Assembly (NCBI RefSeq): GCF_003194385.1
Contig: NZ_LAPT01000005.1
Location: 1-64,000 of the forward strand
Source of the DNA: Pokkaliibacter plantistimulans
GTDB taxonomy: Bacteria > Pseudomonadota > Gammaproteobacteria > Pseudomonadales > Balneatricaceae
Direction of reading: 5' to 3'
DNA: 64,000 bases
The position numbers and the translations under genes are program-made. A model generated the notes under the pieces. The model saw only the letters and a program-made list of their open reading frames with translations, did no database searches and had not been told where the DNA came from. Positions 47,952 through 57,682 of this stretch are shown here, one piece after another. Position 1 is the first letter of the stretch. Each line of letters opens with the position of its first letter.

Positions 47952-48721
47952 CAACGAGCAATGCCGCGACTTGCCTGTTGTAATGAATCCAGCAGAAGCT
48001 GTATTTCAGGGCAGTCAGCAGTCATTGACTGCAACTCGTCCATGGCCTTATCGAGTGTATTACCTTGGCGATAGACGATTTTGTAAGCCTTGCGCAGAGT
48101 CTTCAGCGCGTCGTCCGAAAACTTACGCCGCTTCAAGCCTTCCACATTGATGCCATGAGGCTGCAACGGATTTCCGCTTGCCATGACATAAGCAGGCACA
48201 TCTTTCAGTACCAGTGAGCAACCACCGATCATGGCATGGGCGCCAATACTACAGAACTGATGCACTCCCGCCATTCCACCCAGAATCGCCCAGTCACCGA
48301 CCTTCACATGCCCGGCCAGCCCCACCGTGTTAGCCAGGATAATATTGCTTCCTAACCGACAATCATGTGCTACATGCACGTAGGCCATCAAAAGATTGTC
48401 ATTTCCCAGTTCGGTCAATCCTTCGTCCTGAACGGTACCACGATGCAGCGTACACCCCTCACGAATGACATTGCGGTCACCGATGATCAATCGAGTTGGT
48501 TCACCCCGATACTTCTTGTCCTGGCATTCCTCACCAACAGACGAGAATTGAAAGATCTTGTTATCCTTGCCGATGTGACATGGCCCCTTGATAACAACAT
48601 GTGAGTGAATAACTGTACCTGAGTCTATGGTGACATCAGGCCCGATATAAGACCAAGGACCGACCTCCACATCGGAAGCCAACTGCGCCTTTGGATCAAC
48701 GATGGCTTGAGGGTGAATCAA
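47951..48721 (-). CDS. lpxA: UDP-GlcNAc acyltransferase
   Basis: The product is 256 aa from a TTG at 48721, 2 bp after the fabZ stop, with AAGGGA about nine bases upstream; no ATG gives the family N-terminus IHPQAIVDPKAQL. The left-handed beta-helix hexapeptides run from residue 2 to about 185, with the catalytic His in AYVHVAHDC (about 123) and the chain-length site in GGMAGVHQFCSIGAH. The C-terminal helices (LKRRKFSDDALKTLRKAYKIVYRQG) are standard. It adds the first acyl chain of lipid A. Confidence 0.93.
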   Translation of the reverse strand: MIHPQAIVDPKAQLASDVEVGPWSYIGPDVTIDSGTVIHSHVVIKGPCHIGKDNKIFQFSSVGEECQDKKYRGEPTRLIIGDRNVIREGCTLHRGTVQDEGLTELGNDNLLMAYVHVAHDCRLGSNIILANTVGLAGHVKVGDWAILGGMAGVHQFCSIGAHAMIGGCSLVLKDVPAYVMASGNPLQPHGINVEGLKRRKFSDDALKTLRKAYKIVYRQGNTLDKAMDELQSMTADCPEIQLLLDSLQQASRGIAR

Positions 48722-48723
48722 AA

Positions 48724-49182
48724 TCAGACTTCCCTTACCGCGCAAGTAATAACAGTAGAAGCAACTTCTTTGCCTTCTACCAGTGCAAAACACTCAAACT
48801 TCCAGATATTACGCTTCACCGATAACACTGAAGCATTGAGCTCCAGACGGTCCCCTGGCACCACCGGTCTCTTCAAACGCAGCTTTTCGGTTCCGACAAA
48901 ATAATAGATCGCACCATCCTCAGGTCGCTTATCAATCATTTTGAAACCGAGAATGCCAGCCGCCTGCGCCATTGCTTCAATGATCAGTACCCCGGGCATA
49001 ATGGGGTGATCTGGAAAATGGCCATTAAAGAAAGGCTCATTGATGGTTACATTCTTATAGGCACTAATGCGGCTGCCAACAAGTTCACCATCTTCAGAGG
49101 GAATAATTTCAACCACTCTATCCACCAAAAGGAAGGGATAGCGATGGGGGAGAAACTCCCGAATTTCGTTAATTTCCATCAT
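48724..49182 (-). CDS. fabZ: 3-hydroxyacyl-ACP dehydratase FabZ
   Basis: The product is 152 aa from ATG 49182, which has AAAGG eight bases upstream; it overlaps the lpxD end by 14 bp. The hot-dog fold motifs are [42 protein letters not shown] (catalytic His and Glu) and [17 protein letters not shown]. It dehydrates 3-hydroxyacyl-ACP in fatty-acid elongation and competes with LpxA/LpxD for hydroxyacyl-ACP, which fits its place between lpxD and lpxA. Confidence 0.96.
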   Translation of the reverse strand: MMEINEIREFLPHRYPFLLVDRVVEIIPSEDGELVGSRISAYKNVTINEPFFNGHFPDHPIMPGVLIIEAMAQAAGILGFKMIDKRPEDGAIYYFVGTEKLRLKRPVVPGDRLELNASVLSVKRNIWKFECFALVEGKEVASTVITCAVREV

Positions 49183-50230
49183 CGAGTGAACCTTTATCTT
49201 CAGAATTAGAATGCAGCTTTTTTTCCAGCTGCTTAACCCGCTTGGCAATATCATCCAGATTACGGAACCGTGCTACGTTCTTGCGCCATTGCGCATTTGT
49301 AGTCAATGCAGTACCGGATGAATACACGCCAGGCTCACGTATCGATGCACTGACAAGGCTCATCCCGGTGATATGTACGTTATCACCAATTTCCAGATGC
49401 CCTGCGACACCCACTCCACCGCCAAGGGTACAGTGCTTTCCAATAATGGCACTGCCAGCTATCCCAACGCATCCGGCGATGGCAGTGAAGTCACCAATCT
49501 GAACGTTGTGCGCAACCTGGACCTGATTGTCAATCTTGACACCATTACCCAACCGAGTTGGCTCAAGAGCACCGCTATCAATAGTAGTATTGGCGCCAAT
49601 TTCCACATCATCGCCAATCTCAACACCGCCCAGTTGAGCAATCTTGATCCAACGCCCCTGATGGGGTGCAAAGCCAAAACCATCAGAACCGATGACTGCA
49701 CCACTGTGAACGAGAACGCCATTACCCAGTCTTACATTGGAATAAAGAGTGACTCGTGCCATCAGATGGCACCCATCACCAATGATGCTTGCAGTCCCCA
49801 CGGAGCATCCTGCCCCGATGATGGTGTTCGCACCAACCATCACAGCTTCGCCAATAACGACGTTAGCGCCTATCGATGCGCTAGGGTCAATACTTGCACT
49901 GCTAGCAATCACCGCACTGGGATGAATACCGGCAGGAGGATTAATATCCGTGACAAACCAGTGAGAAATACGTGCGTAACCAAGGTAAGGATTGGCCAGA
50001 ACCAGGGCATTGGTTGGACATTTTCCTAACAGATCCTGTCCAATAATGACGGCACCAGCGTGGGTATCCTGCAGATCTTTGGCGTATTTGGAGTTAGCTA
50101 GAAAGCTGAGCTGGTCAGCTTTAGCGTTACGGAGAGTAGCCAGCCCCCGAATCGGGAGCTGGCCGTCACCATGAAGATCAGCCCCAAGATGGCTGGCGAT
50201 CTCACCAAGAGTGAATGTTTTTGAAATCAA
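49169..50230 (-). CDS. lpxD: UDP-3-O-(3-hydroxyacyl)glucosamine N-acyltransferase
   Basis: The product is 353 aa. The N-terminal uridine-binding domain (about 1-95) is followed by a left-handed beta-helix of hexapeptides (about 100-310); the catalytic His is in [15 protein letters not shown] (about 237), with [14 protein letters not shown] upstream. The C-terminal helix (about 320-345, [16 protein letters not shown]) is conserved. It adds the second hydroxyacyl chain in lipid A synthesis. Confidence 0.96.
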   Translation of the reverse strand: MISKTFTLGEIASHLGADLHGDGQLPIRGLATLRNAKADQLSFLANSKYAKDLQDTHAGAVIIGQDLLGKCPTNALVLANPYLGYARISHWFVTDINPPAGIHPSAVIASSASIDPSASIGANVVIGEAVMVGANTIIGAGCSVGTASIIGDGCHLMARVTLYSNVRLGNGVLVHSGAVIGSDGFGFAPHQGRWIKIAQLGGVEIGDDVEIGANTTIDSGALEPTRLGNGVKIDNQVQVAHNVQIGDFTAIAGCVGIAGSAIIGKHCTLGGGVGVAGHLEIGDNVHITGMSLVSASIREPGVYSSGTALTTNAQWRKNVARFRNLDDIAKRVKQLEKKLHSNSEDKGSLDDGN

Positions 50231-50242
50231 ACGCAGGTCCCG

Positions 50243-50749
50243 TTATTTGGACTTATTCAGCAGATCAACCAAGGTCTTAGTCATGTCTGCATCAGGTGCA
50301 ACATAAACAGTGCCCTGTTTGTTAAGAATGACCTTGATATTCTTCTGATCAATCATCTGACGAATGAGTTTATCCAGCAAAGCCCGGTTATTATCCAAAA
50401 ACTCCTGCTGGCGATCTGCACGGCCGGACTGAACCTTCTGCTGCAGGAACCGATACTCAGAGACCTTATCCTGCAACGACTGCTCCATTTTGCGGCGGTC
50501 AGTGTCTTTCATCACTGAACCATCCTTCTGCAGCTGCTGCTGACCAGACTGAATATCACGAGCCAATCTTTCCAAGCGTCCTTCGCTGTCAGAAAACTCT
50601 TTATCCAACCCTTTCATGAATGTCTTGGCACGCTCGGAACTGAATAATGCCTGAGGCACGTCCAGTACAACCACATCAATTGCATGCGCAACAGATGCCA
50701 GAGACAGACCCATACCTACGAGCATGGCACTCGCCCAGGTCTTCATCAT
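50243..50749 (-). CDS. skp: Periplasmic chaperone Skp (OmpH family)
   Basis: The product is 168 aa with a signal peptide ending in AHA (about 24). The mature part has a short strand VVVLDVPQALFS and a long helical tentacle (about 40-135), then the second strand KVILNKQGTVYVAPDADMT. The trimer holds unfolded outer-membrane proteins for BamA, encoded directly upstream. Confidence 0.9.
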   Translation of the reverse strand: MMKTWASAMLVGMGLSLASVAHAIDVVVLDVPQALFSSERAKTFMKGLDKEFSDSEGRLERLARDIQSGQQQLQKDGSVMKDTDRRKMEQSLQDKVSEYRFLQQKVQSGRADRQQEFLDNNRALLDKLIRQMIDQKNIKVILNKQGTVYVAPDADMTKTLVDLLNKSK

Positions 50750-50766
50750 TTCACTCCTTTAAAAAA

Positions 50767-53145
50767 TCAGAATGTTTGCCCCAGAGAGAACTGGAAGCTT
50801 TGCTTACGGTCACCGTCTTGCGCATTCAATGGTTGGGCAATGACAAATGACAGAGGCGCAAATCGCGTGAGCCACACAACCCCAACACCTGTTGAGTAAC
50901 GAATATCGCCCAGATCAATATTCCGGCTGCAGCTGGAATCAATGCTGCGATCACACTTCGTATCGTAGACGTTACCTGCATCAAGGAAGAACAGACTACG
51001 GATAGAGCTCTTATCTTCAAAGTAAGGAACAGGGAAAATGAATTCTGCGGTACCAGCCACTTTCACGTTACCGCCTACAGCATTACTGCTGGTATCGGAG
51101 CCATCACATGGAGAATCCGTTCCTTCGATACATGGGGTCCCCTTGGGCCCAACCGATCCAGTCTTAAAGCCACGCAATGAGCTGATACCGCCCAGATAGT
51201 AGTTCTCATAGAATGGCAGCTTGGTCTCTCCACCATAGCCATCGCCGTAACCCAAGTTGGTGCCCAAGTGTACGGCATAGCCTTTCTGACCGATGGGCCA
51301 ATAAATGTCACCCTTGTAGCCAAGTTTGTAATAGTCGAGCGTACTACCAGGCAGAGCCACATCAAGACCAGCACGTTGGTAAGTACCATCTGTAGGCATC
51401 AGGGTGTTGTTCAGGCGGTTACGATTCCAAGCGACGCTGCCCAAGAATTCGTTATAGCTGTCACCGTAATTATCCACGTACTTGATAATTTCACGGATCG
51501 GAGAAGATCCAAGATCAATACCTACTTTTTCATAGCCAATGGTGCCAGAAATGTTGGAGTCTTCGTCCAGAGGATAACCCAGTGTCATATTGGCGCCGAC
51601 CTTACTCATCTGGTAATCACTGACATCTTCCTGGTCATAGTCAGTCTTACGATAGTAAACACTGAAGCCTCGCGACACTCCATCGACGGTATAGTAGGGA
51701 TCTAGATAGTCGATACTATAGTCAGTGCGCACTGAAGAACGGGTCAGAGAAAAGCTTACTTGATTACCTGAACCCAGGAAGTTTTTCTGCGATACATCAA
51801 AGCCAAAGATAAGCCCTTCTCCCTGCGCAAAGCCAATAGAGGCTGACAGAGATCCTGATGCCTGCTCTACCACAGAATAGTTCAGGTCGACCTGATCCGA
51901 AGTATTGGGAACGGGCGCCATATCAAGGTTAACCTCAGAGAAATAACCAAGGCGTTCAAGGCGCTTCTTCGACTTGTCAACCAGATCAGTATTGACCGGG
52001 GCCGCTTCCATTTGCCGCATTTCACGACGCAGCACTTCGTCAGCAGTTACGGTATTACCTGTAAAGTTGATACGTCTTACATAAGTACGGGTCTGAGGAT
52101 CAATGAAATAGGTGACGTCGACCGTTTTGCTATCGTCATGCACTACCGGCACAGGGTTAACGTTTGCGAATGCAAAACCATCATGCCCCAAACGGCCCTT
52201 TAAACGATCCACGTCTTCAGTAATAGTTTTCCGGGAGAACAACTCACCGGACTTAACTTCTACCTGCTTCTCCAGCTCAGCCTGACCCAGGCTCAAATCA
52301 CCCTCAAGTGACACCTTGCCAATGTTGTACTGATCACCTTCATGAACATTGATAGTGATAAAAACACTCTTTTTGTCAGGACTAATGGAAACCTGAGTAG
52401 ATTCGATATTGAAATTTACAAAGCCACGATCCTGATAGTAGGAACGTAAGCGCTCCAAGTCGCCTGAAAGCTTCTCCCTTGAGTACTTATCATCATCAGT
52501 AAAAAAGGACAGCCAGTTACTAGTACTTAACTGGAACTGCTTAAACAGTTCGTCTTTACTAAAGTGTTTGTTTCCCACGATATTGATGTGAGAAATCTTC
52601 GAGACGCTACCTTCCTTGATCTTGATATTAATTTTGACACGGTTATTGGGAGCATCTTCAACGGAAGCGGTTACCTTCGCTCCATATCGACCTTGAGCAA
52701 GATACTGCCGCTCTAATTCAGCCTGAATTCTGTCTAGCGTTGCACGCTGAAAAATTTCACCTTCTGCCAGACCCTGTTTCTTCAGACCATCCTTCAATGC
52801 ATCTGTCTTGAGGACCTTGTTACCTTCTATATCGAGCAAACTGATGGCTGGACGCTCTTTTACGGATACAAAAAGAACGTTGTTTTGGCGTGATATATCA
52901 ACATCCTGATAGTTGCCAGTAGCAAAGAGACTACGGATCGCAGAAGCCACCCGGCTATCATCTATCGTGTCACCGACGCTGATGCCCATAGCAGAAAAAA
53001 CGTTGCCCGGGGCGAGGCGCTGCAGCCCTTCGAGCTTGATGTCTTGAACTTTGAATGTGTCAGCCCACAACGCTGTAGACACCCCTAAACAGGCGCCGAA
53101 AACCAAAGTGTGTACTAGTCGCTTCATGCTAATCCAGGGCTTCAT
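50767..53145 (-). CDS. bamA: Outer membrane assembly factor BamA
   Basis: The product is 792 aa; an inner ATG (53127) giving MKRLVHTLVFG is an equally good start. A signal peptide ends near ALWA. Five POTRA domains span about 30-430 (for example FKVQDIKLEGLQRLAPGNVF), and the 16-strand barrel follows, with the conserved loop-6 motif SLRGFKTGSVGP (the VRGF/LRGF signature) and the terminal beta-signal ending in FQFSLGQTF. It inserts beta-barrel proteins in the outer membrane. It is flanked by rseP and skp, both envelope quality-control genes. Confidence 0.97.
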   Translation of the reverse strand: MKPWISMKRLVHTLVFGACLGVSTALWADTFKVQDIKLEGLQRLAPGNVFSAMGISVGDTIDDSRVASAIRSLFATGNYQDVDISRQNNVLFVSVKERPAISLLDIEGNKVLKTDALKDGLKKQGLAEGEIFQRATLDRIQAELERQYLAQGRYGAKVTASVEDAPNNRVKINIKIKEGSVSKISHINIVGNKHFSKDELFKQFQLSTSNWLSFFTDDDKYSREKLSGDLERLRSYYQDRGFVNFNIESTQVSISPDKKSVFITINVHEGDQYNIGKVSLEGDLSLGQAELEKQVEVKSGELFSRKTITEDVDRLKGRLGHDGFAFANVNPVPVVHDDSKTVDVTYFIDPQTRTYVRRINFTGNTVTADEVLRREMRQMEAAPVNTDLVDKSKKRLERLGYFSEVNLDMAPVPNTSDQVDLNYSVVEQASGSLSASIGFAQGEGLIFGFDVSQKNFLGSGNQVSFSLTRSSVRTDYSIDYLDPYYTVDGVSRGFSVYYRKTDYDQEDVSDYQMSKVGANMTLGYPLDEDSNISGTIGYEKVGIDLGSSPIREIIKYVDNYGDSYNEFLGSVAWNRNRLNNTLMPTDGTYQRAGLDVALPGSTLDYYKLGYKGDIYWPIGQKGYAVHLGTNLGYGDGYGGETKLPFYENYYLGGISSLRGFKTGSVGPKGTPCIEGTDSPCDGSDTSSNAVGGNVKVAGTAEFIFPVPYFEDKSSIRSLFFLDAGNVYDTKCDRSIDSSCSRNIDLGDIRYSTGVGVVWLTRFAPLSFVIAQPLNAQDGDRKQSFQFSLGQTF

Positions 53146-53168
53146 TGCTCAATTAAATGAGCGCCATA

Positions 53169-54515
53169 TTACAAACGCATCAAATCATTGTACAGAGCCA
53201 GCAACATGACACCGCCGAGCACCACCATACCAAAGCGTAAAGAAATCATCTGCACGGTGTCAGATACAGGCTTACCCTTGACCATTTCTGCCAGAAAAAA
53301 CAGCAGATGACCGCCATCCAGCATAGGAATCGGCAACAGGTTCAGTACACCGAGACTAATACTCAGATAGGCAAGGAAGGAAACAAAACTCTCCAGCCCT
53401 GAAGATGCAGATGCCCCCGCAACCTTAGCGATAGTAATCGGCCCACCAAGACTTTCTACGGACATCAAGCCTGAAACCAGCTTACCTACCGATGCAACCA
53501 TCAGACTGACCATTTCTGATGTCTTGTGAAGCGCCTCGGCAAATGCATCCACGGCACCGTAATGAATGGTTCGCTTCATGGCATCAGGCCAGACAGGCAC
53601 CTGTGGAGCAGCGCCAATGTAACCAATCACCCGACCATCGACGTCACTGTTCTTACTATGAGGTGTCAATGTCAAACCAAGCTGCTGTGCACCTCTCATC
53701 AGGGCAACTTGCATTGACTGGCCGGGATGCCTCTGCACGATATCCACCCACTGACTCCAGCTGGATATTGCAACACCATCAACGCCCAGGATTTTGTCTC
53801 CCGCCTTCAGGCCTGCTGCCTCAGCAGCTTGCCCCGGCACCACCTCACCAATAATGGAGTCCCAATGCGGCCGCCAAGGTAACATGCCGATACCATTTAA
53901 AAGATCCGGCTCAGCCTCTTTTGCCAGCCATTGTTCAATAGGCAGCTGATAGTGAATACTCTTGCCATCGTTCGCTTTTACATCCAGAGCTACACTGGTA
54001 GTTTCCCCGATCAGCGCAGCTAACCGGGTATTTACCTCTTCCCAGCTTCTGACAGCATGCCCATCAATAGCAGTTATTTCTGCATTCACTGGCACCTGCA
54101 CCAATGCTGCAGGCGAACCCGGAACCACTTCCCCAATCACTGGCACAATAGTCTGAACACCGATGACGAACAGCCACCAGTACACCAGTACTGCAAAGAT
54201 GATATTGATCATTGGCCCGGCAGCCACAATGGCAAAACGCTGAAAAACAGTCTTGGTGTTAAAGGCAAACGCACGCTCAGACTCCGCGACCTCTCCTTCC
54301 CGCTCGTCCAGCATACGCACATAGCCACCCAAGGGAATGACAGCAATACAAAATTCAGTACCATGACGATCATGCCAGCTAAGTAAAGGCTTTCCGAACC
54401 CAACCGAGAAGCGCAGCACTCTGACTCCACAGCGACGAGCAACCCAGAAGTGTCCATATTCGTGAATTGTCACCAGGATACCCAAGGTGACGATCAGGGC
54501 GATCAGATTCGTCAT
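53169..54515 (-). CDS. rseP: Site-2 intramembrane protease RseP
   Basis: The product is 448 aa. The zinc motif HEYGH is at residues 18-22 in the first membrane helix; two PDZ domains lie at about 120-300 (GEVVPGSPAALVQVPVN and GEVVPGQAAEAAGLKAGDKIL); the second metal ligand is in PIPMLDGGHLLFFL near the C-terminus. It cuts anti-sigma factor RseA to release sigma-E. Upstream lies only a 148-bp gap and then cdsA: the usual dxr gene is missing here. Confidence 0.96.
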   Translation of the reverse strand: MTNLIALIVTLGILVTIHEYGHFWVARRCGVRVLRFSVGFGKPLLSWHDRHGTEFCIAVIPLGGYVRMLDEREGEVAESERAFAFNTKTVFQRFAIVAAGPMINIIFAVLVYWWLFVIGVQTIVPVIGEVVPGSPAALVQVPVNAEITAIDGHAVRSWEEVNTRLAALIGETTSVALDVKANDGKSIHYQLPIEQWLAKEAEPDLLNGIGMLPWRPHWDSIIGEVVPGQAAEAAGLKAGDKILGVDGVAISSWSQWVDIVQRHPGQSMQVALMRGAQQLGLTLTPHSKNSDVDGRVIGYIGAAPQVPVWPDAMKRTIHYGAVDAFAEALHKTSEMVSLMVASVGKLVSGLMSVESLGGPITIAKVAGASASSGLESFVSFLAYLSISLGVLNLLPIPMLDGGHLLFFLAEMVKGKPVSDTVQMISLRFGMVVLGGVMLLALYNDLMRL

Positions 54516-54663
54516 CGCTCAACCTTTAAGAACCATTACCTACCAGACAGATTTGAGCACCAAATACTGCAATTGGGCAAAAACCGACGAAAAACATCAA
54601 ACCACCATCCATCGGACTTCATTGAAGTGAGACAAGCTTCAAGCTTACCTGTGCAGTAAAAGA

Positions 54664-55467
54664 TTAAACCCATCCAAGCATCCAGATAGCAAAGACATAG
54701 CATGGCAAAGCGGCACACAAACTATCAATACGATCCAGAATACCGCCATGACCAGGCAACAACTTGCCGCTGTCTTTCACTCCCACTGCTCGTTTGCACA
54801 TGCTTTCAAGCAGATCGCCCAGTATAGATACCAGCACAATCGGCATACTCAGCACCCACAACGAAGCAAAAGACAGAGGCAATATAGACAAGGAAGAAAA
54901 CACGACAGCTAGCAGACTAACTGTCAGAAAAGCACCGGCAGCGCCCTCAAGGGTCTTACCGGGGCTAACCTGAGGTGCAAGTTTGGTCTTCCCGAAACGT
55001 TTCCCGGCAAGATAAGCGCCGGTATCAGCACCCCAAACCAAAAACAACAAATAGATCAGCCAGGAAGCAAAATTGGCTACCGCATTAAGCCAGACCATAG
55101 CTACCCATAGCGGAACAAGCACCCACCAACCGATCAGGGTCATGAATCGCCTGGTATGCCAGCCTTGGGCTTGCGGATAACGAACAACCCAGTAAGCCGC
55201 AATCAACCAGAACAATACACCAGGGAGCAACAACCATACTTGTACACTCGACAACAGACTTAGCAGTACGAGGCTCCCGCCAATCACTGCTACGTAAGCA
55301 CAACGGTCGCGCAAATCGCGCATACCCGCCAAAGAACTCCACTCCCAAGCACCGAGTACAACAACCAAACCGGTGAATAACTGAAAGCTCAAGCCATGTA
55401 AAAAAAACAATCCCCAGAAGACGATTGGGATCAGACACAGCGCAGTGATTAAACGAGTCTTAAACAC
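54664..55467 (-). CDS. cdsA: Phosphatidate cytidylyltransferase
   Basis: The product is 267 aa from a GTG that overlaps the uppS stop by 8 bp. It has about seven membrane helices and the CDP-DAG synthase signature near the C-terminus: SPGKTLEGAAGAF (about 168-180) and KRAVGVKDSGKLLPGHGGILDRIDSL (about 228-253). It makes CDP-diacylglycerol for all phospholipids. In most relatives dxr follows it; here rseP does. Confidence 0.94.
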   Translation of the reverse strand: MFKTRLITALCLIPIVFWGLFFLHGLSFQLFTGLVVVLGAWEWSSLAGMRDLRDRCAYVAVIGGSLVLLSLLSSVQVWLLLPGVLFWLIAAYWVVRYPQAQGWHTRRFMTLIGWWVLVPLWVAMVWLNAVANFASWLIYLLFLVWGADTGAYLAGKRFGKTKLAPQVSPGKTLEGAAGAFLTVSLLAVVFSSLSILPLSFASLWVLSMPIVLVSILGDLLESMCKRAVGVKDSGKLLPGHGGILDRIDSLCAALPCYVFAIWMLGWV

Positions 55468-56209
55468 CTTTCATGGCCTCTACTTGCTCAGTAGTATGAC
55501 CAAAGCGCCGCTGGCGCCCAGAGAAGTCAGCAACCGCTTCCAGCAGCTGCTTCTCACGAAAGTCAGGCCAGAGCGTTGGTGTAAAGTAGAATTCCGTATA
55601 AGCCATCTGCCACAACAAAAAGTTGCTGATGCGCTTTTCACCACCCGTACGAATGCACAAATCCGGGGCTGGCAGATCCCCCAAACTCACAGCTGCGTTA
55701 AAAATATCTTCTGATATATCGTCACACGCCAACTCGCCAGCCTGAACCTGAGCGACTAATTTCTTGCATGCATTAACGACATCCCATTGACCGCCATAGT
55801 TGGCAGCCACAGCAAGAACCAGCCCAGTGTTATTGCAGGTTAATGCCTCTGCGCTATCAATCAGCTTGTTAAGCTGCACACCTAAGCGCTCACGCTCACC
55901 TACAACCCTGAGTTTGACGTTACTCTTGTGTAATTTTTTGACCTCACGCTCAAGCACATACACAAAGAGTGACATTAACGCATTAACTTCATCTTCTGGC
56001 CGTCGCCAGTTTTCACTGCTAAAAGCAAACAGCGTCAGTACCTCGATACCATGCTTGATGCAGGTATCAATGACTGCACGAACTGACTTTACTCCTGCCT
56101 TATGACCTGCCACTCCCGGCAGAAAGCGTTTTTTTGCCCAACGATTGTTTCCATCCATGATTATGGCTACATGACGAGGGACTGTACTCAGGGCAACTTC
56201 CTTAGACAT
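55460..56209 (-). CDS. uppS: Undecaprenyl diphosphate synthase
   Basis: The product is 249 aa from ATG 56209; two earlier ATGs are possible. It has HVAIIMDGNNRWAKKR (about 13-28, catalytic Asp), GHKAGVKSVR, FAFSSENWRRP and the C-terminal RTGGEKRISNFLLWQMAYTEFYFT. It condenses eight isopentenyl diphosphates on farnesyl diphosphate to make the lipid carrier. Its substrate must come from an isoprenoid pathway whose usual local genes (dxr, ispD, ispF) are not in this window. Confidence 0.96.
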   Translation of the reverse strand: MSKEVALSTVPRHVAIIMDGNNRWAKKRFLPGVAGHKAGVKSVRAVIDTCIKHGIEVLTLFAFSSENWRRPEDEVNALMSLFVYVLEREVKKLHKSNVKLRVVGERERLGVQLNKLIDSAEALTCNNTGLVLAVAANYGGQWDVVNACKKLVAQVQAGELACDDISEDIFNAAVSLGDLPAPDLCIRTGGEKRISNFLLWQMAYTEFYFTPTLWPDFREKQLLEAVADFSGRQRRFGHTTEQVEAMKGV

Positions 56210-56284
56210 AGAGAATACGACACTCATGCACTGCATCGTTTGCAGCGTTATGGGTTTGGGGCCAAGCGAGCTCGGCCCTCACCA

Positions 56285-56842
56285 TCAGATCGCCATCAGA
56301 TCCGCTTCTTTCGACTCGAGATGCTTATCAACATCAGCAATGTATTTGTCGGTCACTTTCTGGATAGCTTCCTCAGCACGACGCTGATCGTCTTCGGAGA
56401 TTTCTTTCTCCTTGAGCAGATCCTTGATCATCCCATTGGCATCACGACGCACATTACGGATGGCGACACGTGCATTCTCTGCCTCCTGACGCGCCTGCTT
56501 GATGTAAGTCTTGCGCGTCTCTTCAGTCAATGGAGGCATAGGTACACGAATAACGTCACCCGTAGTATTCGGATTCAGCCCCAAATCGGAACGATAGATC
56601 GCCTTCTCGATTTCCGGGACCAGCTTTTTCTCCCATGGAGAGATCAGAAGGGTACGGGCATCTTCTACAATGACGTTAGCCACCTGGCTCAACGGGGTAT
56701 CAACTCCGTAGTAACTGACTCGTACCACATCCAGAATCGCAGGTGTTGCACGCCCAGTGCGAATCTTGTTGAACTGGCCTTCTAACGACTCGATACTTTT
56801 CTGCATGCGCTGCTCAGCATCGCGTTTGATATCTTCAATCAT
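56285..56842 (-). CDS. frr: Ribosome recycling factor
   Basis: The product is 185 aa: a three-helix bundle with a hinge domain. It has [27 protein letters not shown] (about 12-38), then [22 protein letters not shown] and [29 protein letters not shown]. It splits post-termination ribosomes together with EF-G. It is 18 bp downstream of pyrH. Confidence 0.97.
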   Translation of the reverse strand: MIEDIKRDAEQRMQKSIESLEGQFNKIRTGRATPAILDVVRVSYYGVDTPLSQVANVIVEDARTLLISPWEKKLVPEIEKAIYRSDLGLNPNTTGDVIRVPMPPLTEETRKTYIKQARQEAENARVAIRNVRRDANGMIKDLLKEKEISEDDQRRAEEAIQKVTDKYIADVDKHLESKEADLMAI

Positions 56843-56860
56843 TATGGTCTCCCGACTTGG

Positions 56861-57595
56861 TTAACGCGCCACACTGATAAGGGTGCCTTCAGGCCCCCCT
56901 GTCACAATGCTGGCCAACGCTCCAGGCTTGTTCATGTTAAATACCCGAACAGGCATGTTGTGATCGCGCGTCAAACAGATAGCTGTAAGATCCATCACGC
57001 CTAACTGACGCTCAAGAACTTCATCATAGGTGAGAAAATCGTATTTAGTAGCAGCTGGGTCTTTTACCGGATCAGCAGTATAGACACCATCAACCTTGGT
57101 TGCCTTCAATACCACATCTGCCTCAATTTCAATGCCACGTAAACAGGCAGCAGAGTCAGTGGTAAAAAACGGATTACCTGTACCAGCGGCAAATATAACC
57201 ACATCTCCCTGTTTGAGGGCACGAATCGCGCCACGGCGATCATAATGATCGACCACACCACTCATAGGAATTGCAGACATGACTCGAGTAGCTATATTTG
57301 AACGCTCCAGGGCATCGCGCAGAGCCAGGGCATTCATCACTGTTGCCAGCATCCCCATATGATCACCGGTCACACGATCCATTCCGGCAGCATCCAATGC
57401 CGCACCACGGAACAAATTCCCGCCACCTACCACTAAGCCTACCTGAACGCCGATCCCGATTAACTGGCCAACTTCCAGCGCCATGCGATTAAGCACTTTA
57501 GGATCAATACCAAAGCTCTCATCCCCCATCAGGGCTTCTCCGGAAAGCTTCAGCAGAATACGTTTATATTTGGCTTGATTCTTTTCGGTGGCCAT
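56861..57595 (-). CDS. pyrH: UMP kinase
   Basis: The product is 244 aa from ATG 57595 ([12 protein letters not shown]); a longer frame upstream reaches into the tsf terminator region. It has [12 protein letters not shown] (about 11-22), [10 protein letters not shown] (about 57-66), [15 protein letters not shown] and [15 protein letters not shown]. It is the hexameric, amino-acid-kinase-fold UMP kinase, feeding CTP synthesis by PyrG. Confidence 0.96.
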   Translation of the reverse strand: MATEKNQAKYKRILLKLSGEALMGDESFGIDPKVLNRMALEVGQLIGIGVQVGLVVGGGNLFRGAALDAAGMDRVTGDHMGMLATVMNALALRDALERSNIATRVMSAIPMSGVVDHYDRRGAIRALKQGDVVIFAAGTGNPFFTTDSAACLRGIEIEADVVLKATKVDGVYTADPVKDPAATKYDFLTYDEVLERQLGVMDLTAICLTRDHNMPVRVFNMNKPGALASIVTGGPEGTLISVAR

Positions 57596-57642
57596 AAGGT
57601 CGAGCTCCAGAATACAGATATGTGGTATACACCATATAGACA

Positions 57643-57668
57643 AAACCGCCGACAACAGTCGGCGGTTT
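57643..57668 (-). terminator. Terminator downstream of tsf
   Basis: AAACCGCCGAC / GTCGGCGGTTT with loop AACA is followed by a short T-run on the minus strand, 15 bp past the tsf stop and before pyrH. Confidence 0.8.
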
Positions 57669-57682
57669 AAACAGAAGCTGAA

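Noticed and set aside
54516-54663. A decayed dxr remnant between cdsA and rseP
   Set aside because: I read all frames on both strands and saw no stretch resembling the reductoisomerase; the gap looks like ordinary intergenic DNA.
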